Source: Apostichopus japonicus
Lineage: Eukaryota > Echinodermata > Holothuroidea > Aspidochirotida > Stichopodidae
DNA: 64,000 nucleotides
Direction of reading: 5' to 3'
Assembly: GCF_037975245.1 (NCBI RefSeq)
Contig: NC_092568.1
Location: 41,219,631-41,283,630, forward strand
Part shown: one piece after another, positions 1 to 9,831 of the stretch
Position numbering within the stretch: position 1 is the first letter of the stretch
Layout of the letters: the number at the start of each line of letters is the position of its first letter
Position numbers and translations under genes: made by a program
Notes under the pieces: model-generated
Told to the model about the DNA's origin: nothing
Databases searched by the model: none
Seen by the model: the letters and a program-made list of their open reading frames with translations, nothing else

Positions 1-745
1 CTTTTCTACTACTGTACTATTTGAAATTTTGGTCCAATTTAACTCAAATTGCAGATTTTAATAATCCTCAATGCCTGGGAACAAATTGGTGGATCAGAAC
101 CTCAATGAAAATATGCATGAAACTTCTATCAATTTCTGGCATTGATGTGAAAAAAATGTCCCGCCAATACTGATGACCTTTTCGCAAGAAATCAATTCTT
201 TTAATCTGACAAGTTCTTTTGAAGACTTGGATCTGGTTACTACTATTGGATCCTTGTACTACCTGTTCCTTCACCATGCATGCTTTGATCATATAAACAT
301 CACAACTCTGTCTGATGATAACAGTTGAACAACCCCTGTTGCTACCCATGAATTGGCCTTGAAATACTAGTCATGGACTGTTGGTTGGTATGCTTTCCAC
401 ATTACTGATAACTTTATTACTTCAACACTGATGAGATATCCGTCTTGCATACATGCATACATGTATAATATGTTACTTGCAAATTTTAAACTGGTCGAGT
501 CAGATGGTAGATTATCTCACATGGATGCACTTGGATGAGAGAACCTGATGAAAGGATAGGCTTCATAAATTTGAGTCAAAACAGGATAATATTACTATGC
601 ATTTTTGGTCACTTTCATTTTGTGAGGTGTCCTATTATTAAGAAGACAATTTCTACAGTAGTTAGCAATTGTGTGACGTAAAGTCAGCAAGGTTCAATAC
701 TTTTACAAACTTCTTGATCTTGATTTGATTGGAATTTCTAAGCTC
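1..745. other. Unannotated stretch
   Basis: I see no supportable gene, RNA or element here. A 93-codon open frame on the minus strand (68-349) has no recognisable motif and no splice context that would make it convincing. Confidence 0.5.
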
Positions 746-954
746 CTTGGACCTAGTCACTACAGACTTCTCTGTGGACAGTCCCAATAACCCCCTCCCT
801 GCTCCCTCCCCCCACCAAGTTTGGGAGCAATTCCTTTCCTGTTTTGCATTGCGTATTCAAGGTACAAGGTTTAGCTACCACTAGTTTTCCCTCCCTTGAC
901 AAGGGCCTAACCCGGCAGGAGTCTTGAAACTCACGTCTGCTGGGGAGAGTGTGG

Positions 955-1570
955 CCAGACCAAACACTATGGATCATGGAGTTCCATTCTAAATTTGAAA
1001 CCTTTGAACAAAAGTTATGTAGAACCAAAACACTATCATATGGCAACTTAAGCTCTTATCATCCCATTACTCAGAAAGGGCATGTGGGCAGTGAGCGTTG
1101 ATCTAAAAGATGCCTACTTTACACATACCGATACACCAGAAACAGACATTATCTAGCCTTCCAGTACACAGGAAGGGATTTCCAGTTCAAGGCACTAATG
1201 TTCGGCATCTCCACATCTCACTGAGTGTTTACCAAACTACCGTAGCAGGGGCAGTGGTCTCCTTTCTCAGAAAAAGTTGGGGGGGGGGGAGGGTTGGGAA
1301 ACTTCGTGTATAACGCCAATTGGCTGATAGTAGAAGAGTTGGAAGAACATACAAGGGACAACCTTAAATCCTACAAGTTCTACAGGGTTTAGGTTGGCTA
1401 GAGAATGATGCGAAGTTGAACCTCGTCCCGCCGGCACAGAGCATCCAGTTTCTGGGAGCAGTACTGGACTTTCAAAGTGGTACAGTACTTCCCTCAGAGG
1501 TGAGAATCTGGGCAGTGATATCAGTAGTAGACCGAATGCTGTCAAACAGGAGTCTCCTTGCTCTCTATGC
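955..1570 (+). pseudogene. Decayed reverse transcriptase of a DIRS-type (YR) retrotransposon
   Basis: Reading across frames gives a DIRS/Ngaro-style reverse transcriptase. In order: SILNLKPLNK near 984-1013, then LRKGMWAVSVDLKDAYF around 1071-1120, then a QFKALMFGIST block at 1190-1215, then WLIVEELEEHTRDNLK from 1321, and last QSIQFLGAVLDFQSGTVLPS from about 1440. These blocks and their order are known for the DIRS RT and the RNase H region after it. The copy is dead. An extra base follows DAYF and bases are lost shortly after it, which shifts the frame. Two in-frame stops lie near 1385-1400. A run of G at 1279-1287 interrupts the domain. The catalytic Y-x-D-D motif reads YNAN (1309-1320). 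No tyrosine recombinase or terminal repeats were found nearby. Confidence 0.8.
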
Positions 1571-1840
1571 ACCCTGTGTCCACTAAATCTTATGGCGAGC
1601 GATCTTTCCAGTACTCCTCAACCCTCTGGAATAAACTCCCACTCAACATAAAGAATGTCGTGTCAGTGGAGATGTTCAAAGCTGTTTTGAAGACACACCT
1701 GTTTTCATTGTTATAATTGTTATGTTTACTCTTATTGTATATTGTGTACATATCTTTCACTTTCTTTTGTACAGCGCGGCGAGACTTTATTGTAAGTTGC
1801 GCTATATAAGAACTGTTTATTATGATTATTATTTAGTTGC
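1570..1840 (+). mobile_element. 3' end of a LINE (CR1/L2-like) with ORF2 C-terminus
   Basis: The frame from about 1590 reads SYGERSFQYSSTLWNKLPLN and continues to FKAVLKTHLFSLL, then a TAA at 1714-1716. This is the typical C-terminal tail of non-LTR retrotransposon ORF2 proteins of the CR1/L2/Rex group (…ERSF…LWNxLP…FKxxLKTHLF). The 3' UTR carries GCGCTATATAAGAACTG and ends in a short TTATTATT-type run near 1820-1837, as expected for the 3' tail of this group. It joins the DIRS remnant directly, so one element inserted into or recombined with the other. The 5' part is missing (5' truncation is usual for LINEs). Confidence 0.75.
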
Positions 1841-2754
1841 TAGTTTTTATTTTACAAATGTACCAAAATTCCATTGCAATACATACAGTTCATTAACTTG
1901 GTGTTAGTCAATGTAACTTTCAAAGATGAAGAAAATACCACATATTGATATCATGAAGATACGTAATATTACACTTTGTTGGAGTTTTATGAATTTTTGT
2001 GTAATATTCATGTCTTCCCTGTTAGTAGTGTTTGTCGCAATATCTGCTGCTGAAAAATTCCTTGTAATCAATACTAATTATTAACTAATGTGGGTAGCAA
2101 ATGTAGCTGGGTGTCTTACTGTGATCAATAATAATCCTATTTTGAATATGATACTTGGCTTCGTTAAATGCTAAAATTGCAGTAAATTGGCAGCTAAATC
2201 AGAAAATTCTGCTTTACACATGAGAGGCTCTTCAGAGAAGTGGCTGGGCTGCCTGGTTAAGACAGTCCATTAGGTTTAGCTCCATTCAAGCAACAAAAAT
2301 GTTCATAGGAATTGTGGTTTTAAAATGATATGCTTATAATGTTTTATAGGTTTGTCAAGGACAAATGCTCTTGGGATACATTTTGAGTGTGCCATTGTTA
2401 ATATGAAAGCTAAAGGAATAATTTCTTGATAGCTTTTGGAATTTACATAACAATAGATTCAATCACATTAGACCTGAGCTGGCAGTCATCATTTGCATTA
2501 AAGGAGAATTCCAGACTTGTGATATATTTTAAAAGTAAAAAATACTGTATTCAAGATCAGAACACGTGGAAGTATGAAATATATATACTTGTGATTGTCT
2601 ATTTTTGGAAAAGTAGAACTATCACTTAAAATTCTGCATTCATATGCGTCTTGAAAGGAATGGTAAATTGATCAGTTTAAATTTATGGAAGATGTTCAAA
2701 ATGATAACAGTTCAAACCAAAAGTCCACATTACAAAGTGGCTGTTACATGATAT
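1841..2754. other. Unannotated AT-rich stretch
   Basis: No coding, RNA or repeat feature could be supported. Open frames here are short and lack motifs. Confidence 0.5.
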
Positions 2755-3715
2755 GATTTTCGGCATTGGAAGGTAAACTTGACATGTGATTTTCCCACAT
2801 TAGAATGTTCCCACATAATTTTCCACCCTTGAAATACAATTTTGAAAAGATTTTTAGAAAAGAAAACAGAAAAGATTTTCCCACATCAGAAGAAAACTGT
2901 TTTCATTTTATAATCTCCTACATTGAAGTTAATCTTTTCCATTGCATAATTTTCCACACTTGAAATTACAGATTTACTTTGCTCCTCGCTTACCTGTCTC
3001 CCCACAACCTTAGCACCTCATTCTACCGTGTCTAGTATGCCCTGGTAATCTTTTAATACTGTGCACCCTCAGCGACCCGCTCCTCCGGTCGTTGCCCTTC
3101 TCATTCTACCATCCAAAGTGTGTACTCATGCTTTTTCGTAGTAGATTCAAATCTTAACGAAATTGCCCGAATTACATTGGATTTTTACATAGAAGACATC
3201 ATTTGGGATTTCAGCATGTTACTACAGTCTTTTACAGCCTGATAAGTATCCTTTTCTTATAAAGGGAGGGAGTTTGGGGGCTGTTTTTAGTGTGCGACCC
3301 ACGCCCATGTGTTCGTTTTTTATTAGCGTAACGTTACTTTCTCAGGTAGTAGTTCTGCGAAACTGCTTCATTCGTTTCCGCACTAACGCGGATTGGCGGT
3401 ATCTTTTGTGTACCTTTTGTGTACATGTTTTCGTCTGTTATACTTCTTCTAAGATGTTATGTTCCTTTTCATGTACTTTCGTTACTTGTTCGGTAGAATG
3501 AGGTGCTTAGGTTGTGGGGAGACAGGTAAGCTTGTCACTCGTAAATATATAAACCAGTAAGTTTTATGATTTTTCATTTACTTGATTTTCCACATTGAAA
3601 GTAAAACTTTTTAAATGGAAATGATCATCATTTTCATTACATACGTTCTCACTTTGGAAGTTACAGTTTTCATTTACTTGATTTCCCACATTGGAAGTTA
3701 AACTTTCTTCATGCA
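2755..3715. repeat. Degenerate array of TTTTCCCACATTGGAAG-type units, split by an insertion
   Basis: Imperfect units around TTTTCCCACATTGGAAG followed by TTAAACTT recur from 2755 to about 2965 and again from about 3560 to 3712. The gap between the two blocks is filled by the foldback element at 2975-3555, so that element probably inserted into an older, already decaying array. The long minus-strand open frame at 3564-3899 is largely a translation of these units and is not treated as a gene. Confidence 0.55.
2975..3555. mobile_element. Foldback element, long copy (about 0.55-0.58 kb)
   Basis: The left arm 2989-3028 begins CTTACCTGTCTCC. The right arm 3491-3530 is its reverse complement over 40 bp with a single mismatch. 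The sequence outside the arms (a GCTCCTC… left end and a GTAAATAT…AACCAGTAAGTTTT right end) is also shared with a second copy at 21.7 kb, so the element extends past the arms. The internal 460 bp have a TATAAA at 3259-3264 and no coding potential I recognise. The class is unknown; an inverted-repeat MITE or a terminal-repeat derivative of a YR element are both possible. Target duplications were not resolved. Confidence 0.65.
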
Positions 3716-5468
3716 GCATTATGCATTGAGACAGAAGATTTGTTTTAAAGTAAGGTCGTTCAATCACAGCGCAGTAGTTTCCTTTCAGATTGTTAAGAAA
3801 ATTTGTTGTTATTTGGATAATTAGTGTGACTTCCATTAAGGTGTCTGACAGATATGTCTCCACAATCAAATGGAATGTTAGTTCTTCATTAATCAGCATT
3901 ACTTGAGTGCAAAATTCTATTTGGATAATTTAGTTGCATTTAGTACTTTCTGTATACCACAGGTGATTAAATGAAATGTGATTGTTTTAGGTCACAGCAA
4001 TGAAAACATAAGTCTTTTCCCTAGTTAACATGGTATGGAAGTTCTGATTGCAATGGTTGTATATGTTTTGGATAGAATTGCAATGCAGCTCCACTGTGTA
4101 CATCAGTGACATATTTATGTAGGGGTGGGTGGGGGAGGGGTGGGGAGGGGCGGGAAGGAAGATTGGGAGGTCTGTTTCCTCCTCCCAACCCCATGCGCAA
4201 AGACAAGTTCATTCAAAGATAAATTATGACTTACTGTTTGTTTTTGGGAACTCTTTGTCTTTACATTATATATCTTGTCTGAATTGTTCCTTCCTACCAA
4301 TAGGTCATCCCGGTAAAAGCAAGGCGACTACTTGAGTAATATCTGATACTACAAAACTTTACTCTTTCTAAAATATGAATTATATTTTGTACAGGTACAT
4401 TCTGTAATATACGCATTGCTTTGACACAGGTTCATCACAGGTTAGTCTCACAGGGGGTCAACGGCCCACAAAATTAATTCTCCTTGTACTTTAAGGCAAA
4501 GAATTGATTTTAATAATCTGAATAGATTGGAGTAACAGGAGACATTGTGCATGCTGGTCTCTCAGGAGACCCAATCCAACAAAGAAATCCAAGCAGTGGA
4601 AAAATGGAACAAATTTTCAAGACATGCGTTGTAATCACTACTCTATGATAAAATTGAGGAAGTGAGATTGTGACTGATGTTGATCTCAGAAATGGTCAGA
4701 TTTAAAGTTATGTCCAGAGGTCAACTGGTCAATAATGTTGTGACCTTTAATGTGCAAAATGTAACACTGTGGCATGAAACCAAGGTAATATCAAGAAAGG
4801 TAATGTTGAGAGATGTTATATGTGATGTGTGTCTTTCCTAAAATGAGTACAAGATGCCTATATCTTTTGGTAGGATCAAATGTCACTAGAGGTCAGTCAA
4901 TGATAATTATGACAATTAAAACTCTATACCTTAGGAATTGTTATTTATATGTTCTGCAAACTTATGAGTTTTGGCTGAGGTCAAATGTCTGTTGAGGTCA
5001 ACAGATGGAAAAATATGGAAAGTTGGCTTCCCTCTAACAAGTACAAGATGAATTCTCGATGGATTTCTTGTTGGGGGGCGGGGGGGGGTTGGTGGAAATG
5101 GAGGTGTGGAGAATTTAGAGGTTGTACGAGGTCAGTAAAATACTACTTGTGAAAATCTTCAACGCAAACTCGAAAAGTAAGTTGGACAAGTTTGTATATT
5201 TGAATTGTGTTTTCAAATTTCTGGCAATCTGCCTAAACCAGCTAAGATTAATTTATTGAAACATGAGAGTACAATTGATCAAATTAAACATGTGTGGCAA
5301 GTTTCTCTGGCTGATTGTTACTTAGAGAATAAGCATCAAATGACTACATTTTGATTCTAACTATTGTGTAACACAAAACACAGTTTCATTATAAATATAT
5401 TCATTCAACTAGAAGCAACTCATAGCTCTGCCACTTGATGATGCAAAGTTTATGTTTAGTAACAGAAT
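3716..5468. other. Unannotated stretch with G-runs
   Basis: Nothing gene-like was supported. G-rich runs occur at 4123-4160 and 5070-5090. Loosely repeated GAGGTCA-containing text around 4690-5000 is too diverged to call an array. Confidence 0.45.
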
Positions 5469-5511
5469 GTTCAACCAGGGAGTTGTTTCCATGACAACTC
5501 CCTGGTTCAAC
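5469..5511. mobile_element. Ultrashort palindromic insertion, locus 1 (29 bp, 7-bp target duplication)
   Basis: A 29-bp insert (5476-5504) consists of the arm CAGGGAGTTGT, a 7-nt loop TTCCATG, and the perfectly complementary arm ACAACTCCCTG. It is flanked flush on both sides by GTTCAAC (5469-5475 and 5505-5511). Arms and direct repeats were read directly from the sequence. Similar units at 20538 and 31799 share the arm sequence and also sit between 7-bp direct repeats. The reading as a transposed unit is an inference from that recurrence. Confidence 0.7.
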
Positions 5512-6195
5512 CAAGTGGCCTAGGTTTAACACATGTATGTTCACACCCAGAGGCTGCTACTGTGCAAAGAACAACACCTGCATAATGATAACAGTATAAC
5601 AATTAAAGTATGCTGGGCACAAACTTGTAATGAATGTTACAGAACTAGATTCTCCTAGTCAGAGGACGTGTGTAATGATGATGTCTGCCTCAACCTGTTT
5701 CTGTAAGTTACTGTAAATTCCCTACCAAAGTGAAATAAGGAATATCTTTGATTGTTTTTGCATTAGAAGATTCACAAATGATCTTGAAAGCTGTTGTTTA
5801 AGTTGTATGATTCAGGTATGACTGCCAGTGATGTTATCATCCTGTTGAACTGAACAGTATCAGAGTATCAATTATGTCTGATTGAAATATATATTAATAT
5901 ATTACTTTTTGCAACAAATCTGACATAAGGATATTTGATAGCCGTCTCTTGACAGAATTACTGGTTAACGCTTTCTGTATGAAGAAGCCTGTATGACCCA
6001 CCCTTACAGCATAACTCAAACATCTAAGTATAGTTGTGGCACGTAAAAGTCCCATCACTCATGTATAATGTAAAACTAAATATGGGGAGTCAGTGACTGA
6101 TACTTCTGAATCTGAGAGACAGCATTTTTTGATGAGTAATTCACAACCAATGGTTTCCTCTTCAAGACTTTCTCATTACCTTCCTCGCTGGCTAC
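5512..6195. other. Unannotated stretch
   Basis: No supportable feature seen between the palindromic insertion and the hAT-like element. Confidence 0.5.
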
Positions 6196-6247
6196 AGATG
6201 CAGGCGCGTATCCAGGGGGGGGCGTTGGGGGCGCACACCCCCCGGGT

Positions 6248-6375
6248 AAGAAAAAGAGGAGAGAAAAAAAAAAGAAGAAAAAAGGGAGAATAGAGGGGAA
6301 AAAGAAGAGAGAGGAAGGTAGGGAAAAAAGAGAAGAAAGAGAGAAAAAGGAGAAAAGGAGGGAGTAGAAGAAAAA
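6248..6375. other. Polypurine tract (about 130 nt of A/G)
   Basis: Nearly uninterrupted A and G on the plus strand, with only a few T. It sits just inside the left end of hAT-like element A. Mirror-like A/G runs of this kind can form intramolecular triplex DNA; that property is inferred and not visible as a function here. Open frames across it (Lys/Arg-rich or Phe/Leu/Ser-rich) are composition artefacts. Confidence 0.6.
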
Positions 6376-7098
6376 CGCCAAGACACCGGGAATAGAATGA
6401 GGAACAGAGACATCATTACAGCGCTGATCCTTATTACATACACAGGGTAGCCAGTGACGGATCGAGGATTTCGGAAGGGGCGTGTGCCTCACCCTACCCC
6501 TTACACCGACAACTCCATTTTTGATGTTTCCATGTTTCCTCTCTCACTGTTGTATCTATGTATACTATATGTGGTCTATCATAACGCGTTTGTGTGTATG
6601 AATGCCTTAAACAATTGTACAATAAAACCAACTGTGGCTGGTCTCGAACTCGACCGAGTCTTCGGGGAACATGACGCATTTCGGGAAGGGCGATCGCCCC
6701 CCCCCCCCCCCACCGAGCATATATTTTTTTATGATATCGCTAATGATTTCAAACTAGAAATTGCTTAGATGCAACTAACAAGGCCTGAAAGTGTCATTTC
6801 CAGCGATCTTGGAGGCATTTTCGGCCAAATGTTCTTGTACGCTTCGCGCCAACCCATGGTCCTGGGTAGTGCCATTTCCCGTCATCTGGGAGGCATTTCG
6901 GCCAAAATTTTCTTGAACGCTTTGCGCCAACTCATGGTGGCGCTACGCTTAGATAGTTTGCCTACAGGCTTCGCCCCTCCCATGGCAAATTCCTCGCTAC
7001 GCGCCTGTTCGAATTTGTAGAGTAAAGAGCAGATATCACATCATATCAGTGAGCATAAAAATGGCGTTCCAGGATGAACAGCCTCAAAACTGCCTATG

Positions 7099-7587
7099 TC
7101 TGTAGTCAAAGGCGTAGGAGACATTTGGGGGAGCTGTAACGACTTGCCCGAAACATGTAACCAAATTTTTCGCGCGCTCCACGCATGTTCAAAATGTTTA
7201 TTGTCAATATAATATATGATCAGTTATTACATCGCATGACATGTGTACCGTGTACGGTCTGTGAAAGCTGCGCAGTATACCGCGGGATGCTCATATAAAC
7301 AACGAAATATCTTATGTAGATGGAGAAAAAGCATGGAGGTCTAATTATGTCAGAACTCTCTTTTACATTAGTAATGGCGAATTAGTCGGCCAAGCTCAGA
7401 ATTTATTTTAATTACCAAGGAGATAATTTTTAAACTATTCATTTCCTTTAGCTACATCATTGCAATTTATTTTTCTTTCAGTAGGTGTCCGAAACATTTT
7501 CAGCATACTGCCCGAATTTTCAGAAAAAAATATTTGGTTGGGGGGGCTGCAGCCCCCCCCCCCGCCTCCTACGCCTATGTGTGTAGT
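7099..7587. mobile_element. Small hAT-like element nested in element A (473 bp)
   Basis: The ends CAAAGGCGTAGGAG (7107-7120) and, reverse-complemented, CATAGGCGTAGGAG (7566-7579) match at 13 of 14 positions. Flush flanking octamers TCTGTAGT (7099-7106) and TGTGTAGT (7580-7587) match at 7 of 8, as expected for an aged 8-bp hAT target duplication. No transposase frame is present. A run of C and G lies next to the right end. It lies inside hAT-like element A and so inserted later than it. Confidence 0.7.
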
Positions 7588-8439
7588 GTTCGGTTTCGGA
7601 AATATCTGGTATTTTTTTCATTTCCTTCAACAAAGTTTTATAATAGCCGTTATAAGAGGTTTTCATATTTGTACACCAATAAATAAACTGTGTTTGAACT
7701 TTCGAAAATTTCCTGACCAACATTCTTCATCATACTTCCCTCTTCTCGTGCAATTTTGACCGGTCTGTTAGGGGTTGAAGGAGGTTTTTCTATATTGGTT
7801 GTCCATAGATGACATTTTTTTGCAACATTATGGGTATGTTTTGAAGTGAGTTTATTTATGAGAAATGTGAATTTTCAAATTCTGAACAAATAATGGGCTT
7901 AAAACCTTCAAAAGTGGGGCTGTCGGGTATACAAAAGCAATGATCCACATGACATGCGATGAGGTCGAACATGATGTGTGACTGGTGACAATCTTGAAAA
8001 AGGTTATGGATGGAAAAAAAACTATTGGGAAATACTAGGTTCTCAGGCAAAAGTGTACATCTGGTTGGTAATGTTTAAGCCCGAGAAGTGCCATTTCCAG
8101 TGATCTGGGGGTTTCAAAACCAGAAATTTTCTTGTACGCTGTGCGCCAACCAATGGTGGCGCTCTGCTTAGATAGTAATTCGCGCCCCCCGGGTTAGAAA
8201 ATCCTGGATACGCCCCTGAGATGTGAGTGTTTAACTTGTCTACTAAGTTTAACATGTATTAGCCTGACACAGTAGCCTGGCATATTGATTCACTTTTCCA
8301 GCAAATATATATGAAGCCCGCCACCGCTCACTGCCCAGCAGATCATGGCCCAACTCTGCTGTATAGAAAACGGTGGATAGCCAGGCAGTGTGTATGTGCT
8401 TACGACTACGATTGAGCGAGTTGCTCACAGTTTCACAGC

Positions 8440-8650
8440 ATCTTAATATCATTTTATATGTTACGATGGTCCAGATAAGTGGGGCCGGGCAGTCTGGGCA
8501 GCATGCAGCAACAGCTGAGATTAAAACAGTATCTTAATATCATGTTATATGTTACGATGGACCAGATAAGTGGGGCCAGGCAGTCTGGGCAGCGTGCAGC
8601 AGCAGCTGGGCTCGTAACAGTATCTTAATATCATGTTGTACTGTACAGTC
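8440..8650. repeat. Tandem duplication, about 91-bp unit, 2.3 copies
   Basis: Units begin ATCTTAATATCAT at 8440, 8531 and 8622. The first two are near-identical and share AGATAAGTGGGGCC and GGCAGTCTGGGCAGC. Confidence 0.8.
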
Positions 8651-9240
8651 ATCTTAATGATTTAATATATCCTGTTCAAACCAAGACATGGTCAGTGGTC
8701 TTGCTTTGGAATAACAGTGTGTACTCTAAACTTAGACTAACTTACCCTGTAGCTTAGATATCAAGTTGTCTCATACATTACATACACTACAGTGGTTATT
8801 AATGGGTGAACATTTGAATGGCATAGTTACATTAAACATGCTCTCTCATGTTAGATTCTGGCAGTTTTTGGACTCTGTTATTTCCATCGAACATATAAAC
8901 TTTACAAAATAATATGGAAAAGTGCCGTTCAGTTTGTTGACCCTCTTTGACCCCCTACAGTATTTGTAGAATGGCAACCAACAGCTCTACTTTTTGGGCC
9001 AGTGTTCATTAATTCACACATTCACACCATCAAATTGGACACTTTCTCGCACCTTTAGTCATAAGGACTGGGTTATAGATATAGAAACCAGGGAAAGTTG
9101 ACCAGCAGACCACCCAAAGTGAGACAACATGAGGTAAATAGCATGTAATTGGATGAGCTAATTTGTTGACAGTCTGTAGAAAAGTCATTGACCCCACCTG
9201 CAATTTTATGAGAGCTCACCGGTTACTACCCTAGCTATGT
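8651..9240. other. Unannotated stretch
   Basis: No supportable feature seen. Confidence 0.5.
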
Positions 9241-9242
9241 GC

Positions 9243-9831
9243 TGCATCAAGGAGTGAAGTCTGCATGGCTAGTGTGCATCAAGGAGTGAAGTCTGCATGG
9301 CTAGTGTGCATGCAGGAATGGAAGTCTGCATGGCTAGTGTGCATGCAGGAATGGAAGTCTACATGGCTAGTGTGCATGCAAGAATGGAAGTCTGCATGGC
9401 TAGTGTGCATGCAGGAATGGAAGTCTGCATGGCTAGTGTGCATCAAGGAGTGAAGTCTGCATGGCTAGTGTGCATCAAGGAGTGAAGTCTGCGTGGCTAG
9501 TGTGCATGCAGGAATGGAAGTCTGCATGGCTAGTGTGCATGCAGGAATGGAAGTCTACATGGCTAGTGTGCATGCAGGAATGGAAGTTTGCATGGCTAGT
9601 GTGCATGCAGGAATGGAAGTCTGCATGGCTAGTGTGCATGCAGGAATGGAAGTCTACATGGCTAGTGTGCATGCAGGAATGGAAGTTTGCATGGCTAGTG
9701 TGCATGCAGGAATGGAAGTCTGCATGGCTAGTGTGCATGCAGGAATGGAAGTCTGCATGGCTAGTGTGCATGCAGGAATGGAAGTCTGCATGGCTAGTGT
9801 GCATGCAGGAATGGAACTCTGCATGGCTAGT
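9243..9831. repeat. Minisatellite, 32/33-bp unit, about 18 copies
   Basis: The unit contains CTGCATGGCTAGTGTGCATG and then CAGGAATGGAAGT. A 32-bp variant has CATCAAGGAGTGAAGT instead. The 32-bp variants sit at the 5' edge and in the middle (9420-9490), and they shift the reading frame. Because 33 is a multiple of three and the unit lacks stops in several frames, long open frames arise on both strands (for example 9461-9835 plus, 9475-9804 minus). These are not evidence of coding. Confidence 0.95.

Larger units (their letters stand above)
6196..8223 (-). mobile_element. hAT-like non-autonomous element A (about 2.0 kb, carries a nested element)
   Basis: Terminal inverted repeats CAGGCGCGTATCCAGG (6201-6216) and, reverse-complemented, CAGGGGCGTATCCAGG (8203-8218) match at 15 of 16 positions and start with the CAG typical of hAT ends. 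AGATG flanks both ends flush (6196-6200, 8219-8223), shorter than the 8 bp usual for hAT. The interior has no transposase frame. Long segments are reverse-complement homologues of element B at 46.2-47.5 kb: about 7600-8190 against 46285-46870, and 6725-7015 against 47145-47350. The outer ends differ from B, so the two are mosaics around shared modules. Further hAT-style end motifs inside (6453 CAGTGACGGATC; 7003 read on the minus strand) suggest several layers of insertion. Confidence 0.65.

Noticed and set aside
68-349. 93-codon minus-strand frame
   Set aside because: No motif, no convincing acceptor or neighbouring exon.
6076-6492. 138-codon minus-strand frame rich in Phe, Ser and Leu
   Set aside because: It is the complement of a polypurine tract in a transposon end.
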